Positions 1 to 8,498 are shown, counted from the stretch's first letter. The stretch is DNA of 64,000 nt from Cohnella algarum (GCF_016937515.1 NZ_JAFHKM010000002.1:1173001-1237000), one strand, 5' to 3'. The notes: a model not told the origin generated them from the letters alone. Program-made: numbers and translations.

Positions 1-915
1 GGACACCAGGTTCAGCCCTTGCGACAGCAGCTCGTCGGCGAGCGCTTTCGCGTTCGCGACGACGTTGGCCGCGTAGTCTTTGAACGAAGGCTGCAGCGCT
101 TCGCCGAGCGCGACCGCCTTGGCCGCGATGATGTGCATGAGCGGGCCGCCCTGCGAACCCGGGAATACCGCTTTGTCGATCGCGGCCGCCCAAGGCTTGC
201 GGGTCAAAATCATGCCGCCGCGCGGTCCGCGCAGCGTTTTGTGCGTCGTCGTCGTCACGAAATGGGCGTGCGGCACCGGGCTCGGATGCTGGCCGCCGGC
301 GACGAGGCCCGCGATGTGCGCCATATCGACCATGAACAGCGCGCCGATGTCGTTGGCGATCTGGCCGAGCGCTTCAAAGTCGATAATCCGCGGGTAGGCG
401 CTGGCGCCGGCCACGATCAGGCGCGGGCGGTGCTTGAACGCCGCTTTGCGCACTTCGTCGTAATCGATCGTGAACGTCTGCTCGTTGACGCCGTAGGCGA
501 CGAAGTTGTACAGCAGGCCGGACGCGTTGACCGGGCTTCCGTGCGTCAGGTGGCCGCCGTGGGCCAGGTTCATGCCGAGCACCGTGTCGCCGGGCTGCAG
601 CGCGGCCAAATAAACGGCCATGTTCGCTTGCGCGCCGGAATGCGGCTGTACGTTGGCATGCTCCGCTCCGAACAGCTCCTTGGCGCGGTTGCGGGCGATC
701 TCTTCCGGAATGTCGACGTATTCGCAGCCGCCGTAATAGCGTTTGCCCGGATAGCCTTCCGCATACTTGTTCGTAAGCACGGTGCCCATCGTTTCCAGCA
801 CGGCTTCGCTGACGATGTTCTCGGAAGCGATCAGTTCCAGGTTATTGCGTTGACGGTTAAGCTCCAGGTTTAACGCATTGACGATTTCCGGATCTTGATT
901 GCGCAATTGTGACAT
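1..915 (-). CDS. glyA: serine hydroxymethyltransferase (3' end cut by window edge)
   Basis: Cytosolic PLP enzyme that interconverts serine and glycine while loading tetrahydrofolate with a one-carbon unit. About 305 N-terminal residues are present; the C-terminal quarter lies beyond the left edge. Visible family marks are [12 protein letters not shown] (residues 25-36), [13 protein letters not shown], and the PLP-lysine motif [13 protein letters not shown] with Lys226. GGAGG sits 7 nt before the ATG. It is the last visible gene of a minus-strand block with the same order as the B. subtilis ywl region, which supports the call. Identification is essentially certain. Confidence 0.97.
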   Translation of the reverse strand, partial: MSQLRNQDPEIVNALNLELNRQRNNLELIASENIVSEAVLETMGTVLTNKYAEGYPGKRYYGGCEYVDIPEEIARNRAKELFGAEHANVQPHSGAQANMAVYLAALQPGDTVLGMNLAHGGHLTHGSPVNASGLLYNFVAYGVNEQTFTIDYDEVRKAAFKHRPRLIVAGASAYPRIIDFEALGQIANDIGALFMVDMAHIAGLVAGGQHPSPVPHAHFVTTTTHKTLRGPRGGMILTRKPWAAAIDKAVFPGSQGGPLMHIIAAKAVALGEALQPSFKDYAANVVANAKALADELLSQGLNLVS

Positions 916-998
916 TTTGCATCCTCCTTTGGATTATGGAGCGGTTCGGTTTATAAAAATCGTTGGCGCAGCGCCATCTAGCTTTTTTTAAAAAATGC

Positions 999-1685
999 TC
1001 AATCGCAAGTTCGGGAGGCCGAGGAATCGGCCGGCAGTTCGTACACCGCCCGCTCCCCGCCGATCAGCTTGGGCCGGGCGTAGGCCATCGTGACCCGGGC
1101 TTCCCCGACCCACGGAACGGACGGGCGAACCGGCACTGCAACCGGACGCAAATGCATGCCGATCAGCGTTTCGCCGATGTCGATGCCCGCATCCGCCTGC
1201 ACCGCTTCGACCAGACACGGATCGGACAACCGGCGGTACGCGTAAGCCGCCATCGAGCCGCCCGCTTTCGGCACGGGCACCGCGGAAACGATCGTCCACC
1301 CTTGAGCCTCGGCCAACGCCCGCTCGGCGACGAGCGCGCGGTTCAAATGCTCGCAGCACTGCCAAAGCGCGTGCAAGCCCGCCCGCTCGCAAACCCGGCG
1401 AACCCCTTCGTAAATCTGCTCCGCCACTTCGGCCGCGCCCGCGGTGCCGATGCGCAGGCCGCGCACCTCGCTCGTGCTGACGCCCGCGACCAGCTTCTGT
1501 CCCGGACGAAGCTTGCCCGCCGCGACCAGCTCGGCCAGCGCCCGCTCCACCCGGTCCGCCAAAGGCTCGCCGCCGTTTCGCCCGGCTTCGTTTCGTCCGG
1601 TTTCCGCCGTCTGTTCCTCCGCCGGCCGCCCCGGTTGCGCGGGCGACCCGGATCCGGACACGGCTTCCGATCCCGTTTCCGTCAT
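999..1685 (-). CDS. ywlG: YwlG / UPF0340 (TIGR01440) family protein
   Basis: Conserved protein of unknown biochemical role, found next to rpiB and glyA in Bacillales. It is recognised by STSEVRGLRIGTAG, by QCCEHLNRAL and by QADAGIDIGETLIGMHLRPVAVP. At 228 residues it is about 45 longer than the B. subtilis protein (about 180). The surplus is a low-complexity N-terminal tail rich in Gly, Glu, Pro and Ala (residues 1-43). The listed ATG has a good GGAGG 8 nt upstream, so the tail is probably translated. The family has no established reaction and I do not assign one. Confidence 0.9.
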   Translation of the reverse strand: MTETGSEAVSGSGSPAQPGRPAEEQTAETGRNEAGRNGGEPLADRVERALAELVAAGKLRPGQKLVAGVSTSEVRGLRIGTAGAAEVAEQIYEGVRRVCERAGLHALWQCCEHLNRALVAERALAEAQGWTIVSAVPVPKAGGSMAAYAYRRLSDPCLVEAVQADAGIDIGETLIGMHLRPVAVPVRPSVPWVGEARVTMAYARPKLIGGERAVYELPADSSASRTCD

Positions 1686-1725
1686 GCCTCATTCCTCCCC
1701 GGCTCGAAGCCGCTTTGCGAATTTA

Positions 1726-2184
1726 TTAGGGATGAAGGGAATACTGCGATTCGATCGCTTTGACCTTGTTGATCCGTCCCGCATGGCGCTCGCCCTGCGA
1801 GAACGGCGTTTCCAGCCAAACCCGGACGATTTCTTCCGCCAGGCCCGGGCCGATAATGCGTTCGCCCATCGCCAGCACGTTCGTGTCGTTATGCTCGCGA
1901 GTCGCTTTCGCCGAGAACAAGTCGTGAACGAGCGCGCAGCGAATGCCCGGCGTCTTGTTGGCGGCGATCGACATGCCGATGCCGGTTCCGCAAATCAGAA
2001 TGCCGCGCTCCGCTTCGCCCCTGACGACTTTGTCGCAGACGGGCACGGAATAGTCGGGATAGTCGACCGAATCGGCGCAATTGCAGCCGACGTCGATGAT
2101 TTCATGGCCTTGCGCCTTGAGAAAAGGCACGATGACGTCCTTCAAGCGATAACCGGCGTGGTCCGCTCCGATCGCGATTTTCAT
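1726..2184 (-). CDS. rpiB: ribose 5-phosphate isomerase B
   Basis: Cytosolic sugar isomerase of the RpiB/LacAB family that interconverts ribose 5-phosphate and ribulose 5-phosphate. The 152-residue product opens with MKIAIGADHAGY and carries the catalytic-cysteine loop ILICGTGIGMSIAANK and the HDLFSAKATREHND segment with its catalytic histidine. The frame stays open 8 codons upstream, but AGAGGAGGTT lies just before MKIAIG, which fixes the start. A terminator-like hairpin separates it from ywlE, and a TATAAT box lies 30 nt upstream of the start, so it may have its own promoter. Confidence 0.95.
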   Translation of the reverse strand: MKIAIGADHAGYRLKDVIVPFLKAQGHEIIDVGCNCADSVDYPDYSVPVCDKVVRGEAERGILICGTGIGMSIAANKTPGIRCALVHDLFSAKATREHNDTNVLAMGERIIGPGLAEEIVRVWLETPFSQGERHAGRINKVKAIESQYSLHP

Positions 2185-2213
2185 GTAAACAACCTCCTCT
2201 TCGTCCAACGTTT

Positions 2214-2219
2214 ATTATA
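2214..2219 (-). promoter_or_regulatory. candidate -10 box of an rpiB promoter
   Basis: A perfect TATAAT lies 30 nt upstream of the rpiB start and directly downstream of the hairpin that follows ywlE. No good -35 hexamer is visible at 17 nt, where the sequence is T-rich. This is a moderate call that relies mainly on the -10 box and its position. Confidence 0.4.
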
Positions 2220-2241
2220 CCTAAAAGCTCGAAAAAAGACG

Positions 2242-2284
2242 AAAAAGAGCAAGGCGCGCGAAAATACGCACGTCTGCTCTTTTG
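2242..2284 (-). terminator. intrinsic terminator after ywlE
   Basis: On the minus strand AAAGAGCA and TGCTCTTT form an 8-bp stem with a GC-rich inner part, followed by a run of T. It lies between the ywlE stop and the rpiB promoter box, and would partly uncouple rpiB from upstream transcription. Confidence 0.6.
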
Positions 2285-2397
2285 CCCAGGCGACCGGCCG
2301 ATATTCCGATGCTCCACCGTGGTTACCCCCACATCGTCGCCAGTCACATCGGAACTTGCAACATGTACCTTCATCATACTTGAGGAAACGCAAAAAA

Positions 2398-2979
2398 TCA
2401 ATCCGTATCCAGCCGGCGAACGACCTGATCGAGCGCTTCCCAAATCTCGTCGGCGCTTCGCTCGTACATTTCCGGCGTACCGCCGTAAGGGTCGGCGATA
2501 TCCAAATCGGGAAGCCGGCTCGCCAGCTCTTCCAGGCGCTTCCGGTCGGCTTCGGGCAAGCTTTCCCCGAGCGCCTGCCGGACCTGCCAATCGGCATAAA
2601 GCCGCTGCGCCTCCGCCAGATCGTTCATGGCGGCCGGTTCGCCGCCCATCGCGAATTCCTTCAGCGTGTACGTCTTGCCGGACGCTTCCGGGTAGCGGGC
2701 GACGACGGTTCTCTTGTGTCCGGTCGTCATCGTCAAGATGAGATCGGCCCATCGCGCCGTCTCCCCGTCAAGCGAGGTCGAACCTCCCGGCAACGGCAAT
2801 TGCCGGTTGATCAAAGCTTGTGCGGCGTGGGGCGAAATCGGCATCCCGTCGATCGTGCTTACGCCGGCGGAACGAACCTCCAGGGGAATCCCCCCTTGTT
2901 CGGCCAAGCTTTTCAGCATCGCCTCCGCCATCGGACTGCGGCACGTATTGCCCGTACAGACCAGCAGAATCCGCCTCAT
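2398..2979 (-). CDS. ywlE: protein-arginine phosphatase YwlE (low-molecular-weight PTP fold)
   Basis: Cytosolic phosphatase of the LMW-PTP family that, in B. subtilis, removes phosphate from arginine and opposes the kinase McsB. The P-loop VCTGNTCRSPMAEA lies at the N-terminus; the Thr of CTGNT is the residue known to favour phosphoarginine over phosphotyrosine. The general-acid Asp lies in DIADPYGG near the C-terminus. Two ATGs occur 6 nt apart. AGGAGG abuts the upstream one and is about 8 nt from MRRILLVC, so the second is chosen. Its neighbours mntP and rpiB match the B. subtilis order. Confidence 0.9.
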   Translation of the reverse strand: MRRILLVCTGNTCRSPMAEAMLKSLAEQGGIPLEVRSAGVSTIDGMPISPHAAQALINRQLPLPGGSTSLDGETARWADLILTMTTGHKRTVVARYPEASGKTYTLKEFAMGGEPAAMNDLAEAQRLYADWQVRQALGESLPEADRKRLEELASRLPDLDIADPYGGTPEMYERSADEIWEALDQVVRRLDTD

Positions 2980-3027
2980 CTTCATCCCCTCCTGCACACC
3001 CGAGGCCAATTGCCGTACGTACTCATT

Positions 3028-3588
3028 TTATATCAGAAACATGACGCCGAACGCAAATAAAATGACGCCCCCGAACGCTTCGCCGTACCCGCCGAGCGAC
3101 CGGCTGATCCGCCTTCCGATCATCAGGCCCAGCACGCTCATCGCTCCTCCGAAAAAACCGAAGGCAAGGACGGTGAACGTCCGGTGAGCCGCGAACATCC
3201 CGAGCGAAACGCCGACCGAAAACGAGTCGATGCTGACCGTGAACGCAAACAGAATCATTCCCCAGAAGGTTCGGTGGTTGACCGTCTCGACGGCTTCTCC
3301 CCGGAGCGCGCTGTACACCATGTGCCCGCCGAGCAGAAGCAGCAGCGCCCCCGCCGCCGAAGTCGCCACTCCGCCCAGCAGCTCGCTTACGTAATGGCCG
3401 GCCCACATGCCCCCAAGCGGCATCAGGACGTGGAAAAGGCCGATTGCCGTGCTGATCTTGAGCACATCGAGCAAACGAACCCCTTTCAGGCCGATCCCGA
3501 CGCCGAGGGAAAAAGCATCCATGCCCAAAGCGACCGCCATAATTAAAATCGTTAAAATTTGCCCAACGGATGCCGCTTCCATTCCCAT
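3028..3588 (-). CDS. mntP: manganese efflux pump MntP
   Basis: Small inner-membrane Mn(II) exporter of 186 residues with about six transmembrane helices arranged as two repeats. Each repeat carries the conserved intramembrane aspartate: ALGMDAFSLGVG near residue 23 and VSIDSFSVGVSLG near residue 122. It corresponds to ywlD in the syntenic B. subtilis cluster. Two starts 6 nt apart (MGMEAAS or MEAAS) are possible behind the GGGGGACG sequence. I looked upstream for a yybP-ykoY manganese riboswitch and saw no convincing one. Confidence 0.92.
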   Translation of the reverse strand: MGMEAASVGQILTILIMAVALGMDAFSLGVGIGLKGVRLLDVLKISTAIGLFHVLMPLGGMWAGHYVSELLGGVATSAAGALLLLLGGHMVYSALRGEAVETVNHRTFWGMILFAFTVSIDSFSVGVSLGMFAAHRTFTVLAFGFFGGAMSVLGLMIGRRISRSLGGYGEAFGGVILFAFGVMFLI

Positions 3589-3694
3589 CGTCCGTCCCCC
3601 TTGCCCACCTTGTCCGCAAATGCCGATATCTCAACATATGCGCATGGACAGGCGAACATGTCCGGGCCGGGATGAAGGGGGACGAGTACGGCAA

Positions 3695-4789
3695 TCAGAC
3701 GCGAACGATTCGTCCTCCGGAAGCTTTGAGCATCCGGTTCATAAGCGCCGCGCCGATGCCCTTCTCGGGAAAGCTTTCGGCGAAAATCGCCTCGAGGCCT
3801 CGCTCGTCGCATTGCCGGAGCGCGGCGTACAGCGCCTGCGCGGCTTGCTCCGGCCGCTCGCGGGAGCCGAGCGTCAGCACGGCGTCCGCGCGGTAGAAGC
3901 CGGCATGCTCGGCGCAAGCCAAAATGCCGACCTTGGCCCCGCTTCGCCCGGCGGCATCGGCTGCGTCCTGGACGCCGGAGCGCAGGCGGGCCGGATCGTC
4001 CGCCGCGATCAGCGTCATCCGCCCGCGCGGAGCGTAATGGGTGTATTTGACGCCGGGCGAGCGCGGCGCTTCGGAGGCTTCGCTCCCTGCGCCGGTTTCG
4101 TTATTCACGCGGTCGCCGCTTGGCCCCTCGCCGGCCGCGACGACTTTCGCGCCTGCGCCCGCCGCCTCCCGCAGCTGTTCCGCCGTCACGCCGCCCGGAC
4201 GCAAAACGTGTACGGTCCCGTCCACGACCCGCACGACGGTGGACTCCAGCCCGACGCCGGTCGGACCGCCATCCAGCACGCCGTCGATGCGCCCGTCGAG
4301 GTCCTCCAGCACGTGCCGGGCGAGCGTCGGGCTCGGCCGTCCCGAGCGGTTCGCGCTCGGGGCGGCGATCGGGCATCCCGCCGCGGCGATCAGGCGCCGG
4401 GCGAGCTCGTGTCCGGGAACGCGGACCGCGACCGTGTCCAGCCCGGCGGTAACCCGAGCCGACACGGCGCCCGGGCGCACGGGCAGCACGAGCGTAAGCG
4501 GACCGGGCCAAAAGGCGGCCATCAATTTCCTCTCCAGCTCGCCGATCGGGCCCGCCAGGGCGTCGGCGTCCTTCGCGTCGGCCAAATGCACGATCAGCGG
4601 ATTGTCGGACGGGCGGCCTTTGGCGGCGAATATGCGTTCCGCGGCCTCCACGCTGCGAGCGTCCCCGCCGAGACCGTATACCGTTTCCGTCGGGAAAGCG
4701 ACAACGCCGCCTGCGGCAAGAGCCGCGGCGGCTTCGCGAATGCCGGCCTCTTCCCGCTCCGGCGGCCAATATATCGTATGCAGCTTCAT
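3695..4789 (-). CDS. ywlC: L-threonylcarbamoyladenylate synthase (Sua5/YwlC)
   Basis: Makes threonylcarbamoyl-AMP from threonine, bicarbonate and ATP, the first step of the t6A37 modification of ANN-decoding tRNAs. The N-terminal YrdC-type domain shows VVAFPTETVYGLGG, KGRPSDNPLIVH and APSANRSGRPSPT. The C-terminal SUA5 domain follows the KYTHYAPRG linker. At 364 residues it has the usual Sua5 length. The start at MKLHTIYW is chosen by homology. The frame continues 13 codons upstream, and an in-frame TTG behind AAGGATGG is an alternative. Confidence 0.94.
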   Translation of the reverse strand: MKLHTIYWPPEREEAGIREAAAALAAGGVVAFPTETVYGLGGDARSVEAAERIFAAKGRPSDNPLIVHLADAKDADALAGPIGELERKLMAAFWPGPLTLVLPVRPGAVSARVTAGLDTVAVRVPGHELARRLIAAAGCPIAAPSANRSGRPSPTLARHVLEDLDGRIDGVLDGGPTGVGLESTVVRVVDGTVHVLRPGGVTAEQLREAAGAGAKVVAAGEGPSGDRVNNETGAGSEASEAPRSPGVKYTHYAPRGRMTLIAADDPARLRSGVQDAADAAGRSGAKVGILACAEHAGFYRADAVLTLGSRERPEQAAQALYAALRQCDERGLEAIFAESFPEKGIGAALMNRMLKASGGRIVRV

Positions 4790-4849
4790 CGTCGGTTTCA
4801 ACCATCCTTGGCAACTTGATACTGCCATTATAGCACAGCCGCCCGGCGG

Positions 4850-5506
4850 TCAGGAGAACAGCGAAGCGATAAAGGCGAACAGCTTCTCGAGCAAAACCCA
4901 AAGGAAAAAGCCCGCTTTCGGTTCGTCCTGCCCCTCTCCCCCGGAAACCGCCGGCGCCGCCTCCCCGCCCGCGCCGTTCGCGGCGGCCGCGGCAACTTCG
5001 GCGTCCGGATCCTCGGCGGTCGCCGCCGTCAGGCAAAGCGGCGGGAACAGCACGCACCACCAGTTCGCGCCGACGCCCTCGCCGAGCGTAATGCGGAGCG
5101 CCTCGTAGTTTCCTTCCGGATAGAGCACGCCCCCGAATATTTTCGCGGGAAACGGAACTTCGGCAAGCTCCGCTTCGGCTCCGTAAACGGCGCCTTCTTC
5201 TTCGAGCACGCGCTCGGCGGCCGCCTGAATGTCTTCCATATGCGAACGAAGCAGCGCTCTCGACTCTTCGATCGTCGTCGGCATCGCGCCCCAGGAATCG
5301 ATCAGCTCGGCGACGCGGTCGCGCACCTTGCTTTTGATCGCTTGATCCCGGTCGGAATCGGAATTCGCGATAATGCGGATGCGAATCGCTTCGTCGGGGA
5401 TTTCCCCGCCGGCGTTCGAGCTTGCGAAAACGGAATAAGAGGACCAAACGGACACGCCTACGGACAAAGCAAAAAAGAGGAATAAAAAATGGCTAAGACC
5501 ACGCAT
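4850..5506 (-). CDS. spoIIR: stage II sporulation protein R
   Basis: Forespore-made, exported signalling protein needed for SpoIIGA to process pro-sigma-E in the mother cell. The product has 218 residues: an N-terminal signal/TM segment (residues 5-29), the SpoIIR core with IRIRIIANSDSDRDQAIKSK near residue 45, then ANWWCVLFPPLC. A long Ala/Gly/Glu linker leads to an extra hydrophobic tail (FFLWVLLEKLFAFIASLF). Upstream are a sigma-F-like promoter and an inverted repeat that covers the start codon, listed separately. Its place between prmC and ywlC matches B. subtilis. Confidence 0.95.
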   Translation of the reverse strand: MRGLSHFLFLFFALSVGVSVWSSYSVFASSNAGGEIPDEAIRIRIIANSDSDRDQAIKSKVRDRVAELIDSWGAMPTTIEESRALLRSHMEDIQAAAERVLEEEGAVYGAEAELAEVPFPAKIFGGVLYPEGNYEALRITLGEGVGANWWCVLFPPLCLTAATAEDPDAEVAAAAANGAGGEAAPAVSGGEGQDEPKAGFFLWVLLEKLFAFIASLFS

Positions 5507-5568
5507 CGCTTTCTCGCTCCTTGGGAGCGCCCGTCGGCGCTATCGATGCGTTCCGGAACGTCTTAGCC
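5491..5568 (-). promoter_or_regulatory. inverted repeat sequestering the spoIIR start codon and ribosome site
   Basis: In the spoIIR leader, GGCTAAGAC (5568-5560) can pair with GTCTTAGCC (5499-5491), inside the coding sequence. ACGCATCG (5551-5544) can pair with CGATGCGT (5508-5501), which includes the ATG. That gives 9+8 perfect base pairs interrupted by an 8-nt bulge. Inside the loop, CGCTCC-CAA-GGAGCG (5529-5515) masks the AAGGAGCG Shine-Dalgarno sequence. Both initiation signals would therefore be buried in structure. Confidence 0.7.
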
Positions 5569-5569
5569 A

Positions 5570-5598
5570 CAGTATGTCCGGATTGGGAATCTATAAAC
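5570..5598 (-). promoter_or_regulatory. sigma-F-type promoter of spoIIR
   Basis: On the minus strand, GTTTA (fits the -35 consensus GYWTA) is followed by 14 nt and then GGACATACTG. The latter matches every fixed position of the sigma-F -10 consensus GGNNANAHTR. It lies 64 nt from the spoIIR ATG. B. subtilis spoIIR is known to be sigma-F dependent. The spacer is slightly shorter than the usual 15-16 nt. Confidence 0.6.
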
Positions 5599-5633
5599 CT
5601 ATTAAAAGGGAGAAAGAGAAAATTTCGCGGCGC

Positions 5634-6515
5634 TTATCCGCGGACGGCTAGCACATGGCGGTCGATGCCCGCGAAGTCCCGCACGAACCGGATTTCGCGC
5701 CAGTCCGCCGCCTGACGGAGCAAGACGGCGACATCGGGCGCCTGCCCCGCTCCCACCTCCCAAGCGATGAGGCGGGGCAAATCGGGCAGCGCTCGAATCT
5801 GCAGCGCCATCGACCGATAGGGGGCAAGGCCGTCGGCGCCCCCGTCGAGCGCGAGATGCGGTTCGAAGTCCCGCACCTCGCGCTGCAAGCCCGCAATATC
5901 GCCGGAACGGATGTACGGCGGGTTGGATACGAGCACGTCGACCGCCGTCCGGCCGGCGATAAAGGGCTCCAGCAGATCGCCTTGCACGAAGTCGATCCTT
6001 GCATGCACGCCGTGGCGCTCCGCGTTGCCGCGCGCCACCGCAAGCGCGGCCGCCGACAAATCCGACGCGGCGACGCGCCAATTCGGCCGCTCGGCCGCCA
6101 GCGTCACGGCGAGCGCCCCGCTTCCCGTGCCGACGTCCAGCACGGAGAGCGAAGAGGCGTCCTCCCAGCCGGACGCCTCGGCCAGCACCGCTTCCGCGAG
6201 CAGCTCCGTCTCGGGCCGCGGGATGAGCACGTCCGGCGTCGCCGCGAACCAACGGCCGTAAAAATACTGGCCGCCCAAAATATACTGCACCGGCTCCCCC
6301 GCGGCTTTGCGCTCCAGCAGCCGTTCCCAGCCCTCCGCCCTCTCCGGCGGGAACGGCTCGCGCATATCGCGCAGCAGCTCCGCTTTGCCGATGCCCAGCG
6401 CGTGCAGCAGCAGCAGCTCCGCGTTCGCTTCCGCCTCCTCAATGCCGGCGCTTCGCAAGCGCTCCGCCCCCTGCCGCCAGGTTTCGCCGATCGTTGCGGC
6501 TTTTTTTTCCGTCAT
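5634..6515 (-). CDS. prmC: peptide chain release factor N5-glutamine methyltransferase
   Basis: SAM-dependent enzyme that methylates the glutamine of the GGQ motif in release factors RF1 and RF2. The product has 293 residues: an N-terminal helical domain (1-85), then a Rossmann methyltransferase domain with VLDVGTGSGALAV (SAM-binding loop near residue 127) and the catalytic NPPY motif near residue 196. GGGAGGAG precedes the ATG. It sits next to its substrate gene prfA, as in most bacteria, but here a repeat-filled gap of about 660 nt separates the two. Confidence 0.96.
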   Translation of the reverse strand: MTEKKAATIGETWRQGAERLRSAGIEEAEANAELLLLHALGIGKAELLRDMREPFPPERAEGWERLLERKAAGEPVQYILGGQYFYGRWFAATPDVLIPRPETELLAEAVLAEASGWEDASSLSVLDVGTGSGALAVTLAAERPNWRVAASDLSAAALAVARGNAERHGVHARIDFVQGDLLEPFIAGRTAVDVLVSNPPYIRSGDIAGLQREVRDFEPHLALDGGADGLAPYRSMALQIRALPDLPRLIAWEVGAGQAPDVAVLLRQAADWREIRFVRDFAGIDRHVLAVRG

Positions 6516-6735
6516 CCGACGCTCCTCCTCCCGTCCGCCGTTCCCGCCGCGGTCTGTTATGTCTGCCTCGCTATGCCGAATCCGGCAGCCCGATCGGCGT
6601 AATAACGGAACCCGTTTCCGTCAGACTTCTCGCTGGCATGCGGAAGCGCATGCCTCTTTTTACGCTTTATCGCCAGTATCCCCTTCGCTCAGCCCGGACA
6701 ATCGGAATATTTCGTTCCGGCTTCGGGAGAGCGGA

Positions 6736-7030
6736 AAGACGCCGTCTGCAAACTCCGGACTAACACCAGCCCCCTGAGCCAACGGGATATCGTCTGCAGA
6801 CTCCGAACTCACCCAGTACGCTGAGCCAGCGGGATATCGTCTGCAGACTCCGAACCCCCCAGTACCCTGAGCCAGCGGGATATTGTCTACAAACTCCGAA
6901 CTCCCCAGCACCCTGAGCCAACGGGATATCGTCTGCAAACTCCGAACTCCCCAGCACCCTGAGCCAACGGGATATCGTCAGCAGACTCCGAACTCCCCCT
7001 GTACCCTGAGCCTACGGGATATCGCCTACA
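6736..7030. repeat. 46-47-nt tandem repeat, about six copies, between prfA and prmC
   Basis: The prmC-prfA gap (about 660 nt) holds no credible gene. Its middle is a tandem array in which CTGAGCC recurs at 6774, 6821, 6867, 6913, 6959 and 7006, that is every 46-47 nt. Each unit contains an EcoRV-like GATATC, a TCTGCAGA-type palindrome and the tract CTCCGAACTCCCCAG. The first copy is degenerate. Short open frames through the array are repeats of the same peptide in all frames, with no start signals. Flanks 6516-6735 and 7031-7179 show nothing recognisable. Confidence 0.9.
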
Positions 7031-7179
7031 GGGAACACGGCCATAAACGCAGCTAGCCGAAACCCGGCCAGGCATTTCCATTCTTTGCGTCCTCCCGGCA
7101 CGCGCGCAAACGCAAAACGGCCGGCCGCTCCTTTCGGAGGGCCGGACCGCAACCGCGTGAAAAGCGCGCCGCATTCGCT

Positions 7180-8261
7180 TTAAGCTCCGTTGTCCTTGGC
7201 GAGCTGCTCGGTTTGTTCCGCCAGCGTCAACGCCTGGACGATATCGTCCATTTCCCCGTTCAGCACCGAATCCAGCCGATGCAAGGTCAGCCCGATCCGA
7301 TGGTCGGTTACCCGGCTTTGCGGGAAATTGTACGTGCGAATCCGTTCGCTTCGGTCGCCCGTACCGACTTTCTCCTTGCGTTCGCCGGAATACTTCGCTT
7401 CCTCTTCCTGCCGCTTCATGTCGACAATCCGGGTGCGAAGCACCTGCAGCGCCTTGGCCTTGTTGTCGTTCTGCGACTTGCCGTCCTGACACGTTGCCAC
7501 GATGCCCGTAGGAATGTGGGTTACGCGCACGGCGGATTTGGTCGTATTGACGGATTGGCCCCCGCGCCGCTGGAGCAGAACGTATCGACGCGGATGTCTT
7601 TGTCCAAAATATCGATTTCGATTTCCTCCGCCTCGGGCATGACGACGACGGTCGACGTCGACGTGTGAATCCGCCCGCCGGATTCGGTTTCCGGTACGCG
7701 CTGTACGCGATGGGCGCCGCTTTCGTATTTCAGCTTGCGGTACACGTCCTTGCCGTCGATGCTGAAAATGACTTCCTTGAACCCGCCCAGATCGCTGACG
7801 CTCGCTTCGAGCAGCTCGGTCTTCCAGCCTTGCTGGTCGGCATACTTCGCGTACATCCGGTACAGGTCGGCCGCGAACAGATTCGCTTCCTCGCCGCCGG
7901 CCGCGCCCCGGATCTCGACGATGACGCTTTTGCCGTCGTTCGGGTCTTTGGGGAGCATCAGAATGCGAAGCCGCTCCTCCAGTTCCTTCTCCCGGGCCGA
8001 AAGCTCCTCGATCTCCATCTTGACCATTTCCCGCATTTCCTCGTCGAGCTTCTCTTCCTGCATCGCCTTGGCGTCGCCGAGCTGCTCCACGACCGCTTTA
8101 TATTCCAAATAAGCCCGGTAGGCTTCTTCCAAATCGGATTGCTCCTTGGCATACGAACGAAGCCGCGACGGGTCGCTTACGACATCCGGATCGCAAAGCA
8201 GCTCGTTCAGTTTCTCATACCGGTCCGCCAAAGCTTGAAGACGGTCCAACACTGCATTCAT
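7180..8261 (-). CDS. prfA: peptide chain release factor 1, frameshifted at the GGQ motif
   Basis: RF1 recognises UAA/UAG and triggers peptide release. Both halves are excellent matches: KLNELLCDP and [19 protein letters not shown] segments, then [19 protein letters not shown] in the first frame, and [25 protein letters not shown] in the second. The frames separate at a C-run (7559-7563) with five Cs where six are needed to read [10 protein letters not shown], so the catalytic GGQ itself is broken as written. RF1 is normally essential, so a one-base sequence error is likelier than a true lesion. AGGAGG abuts the listed ATG; GTG at 8252 (third codon after it) has better spacing. Confidence 0.92.
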
Positions 8262-8403
8262 CCTCCTAAAGTTGTGATGAACATAAATCGCAACTCTAGT
8301 ATATCACATTCCCGCAAGCCGTGACGGGTTCTGCGCCTTTTTCCGCGCGTCCGATGGCCGCCAGCCGCCCCGGCAAAATACCCGTGCAGATAACGCGGCG
8401 CAA

Positions 8404-8475
8404 AAACCGCCCGCACGAATCGCAGGACTTTTCTCCGCGAGAGAGATTCGGTCCGCGCTTCGCAAGCGGGCGGTT
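8404..8475 (-). terminator. terminator-like inverted repeat after the stalk-domain gene
   Basis: On the minus strand AACCGCCCGC and GCGGGCGGTT form a perfect 10-bp stem followed by TTTTG. The loop is long (about 50 nt) and can fold further. It lies directly downstream of the gene ending at 8499 and upstream of prfA. Confidence 0.5.
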
Positions 8476-8498
8476 GTTCTCACAACCCTGTATTCGGC

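Noticed and set aside
19..873. Plus-strand open frame opposite glyA
   Set aside because: Antisense shadow of an unmistakable serine hydroxymethyltransferase; Arg-rich low-complexity translation.
3589..3694. yybP-ykoY manganese riboswitch upstream of mntP
   Set aside because: The gap is only about 100 nt and lacks the conserved GGGGAG...GCAUCG-type loops.
7555..7566. Programmed frameshift regulating RF1
   Set aside because: The known autoregulatory frameshift is in prfB at an in-frame UGA with a Shine-Dalgarno-like sequence. Nothing similar is here, and two other genes show the same homopolymer signature.
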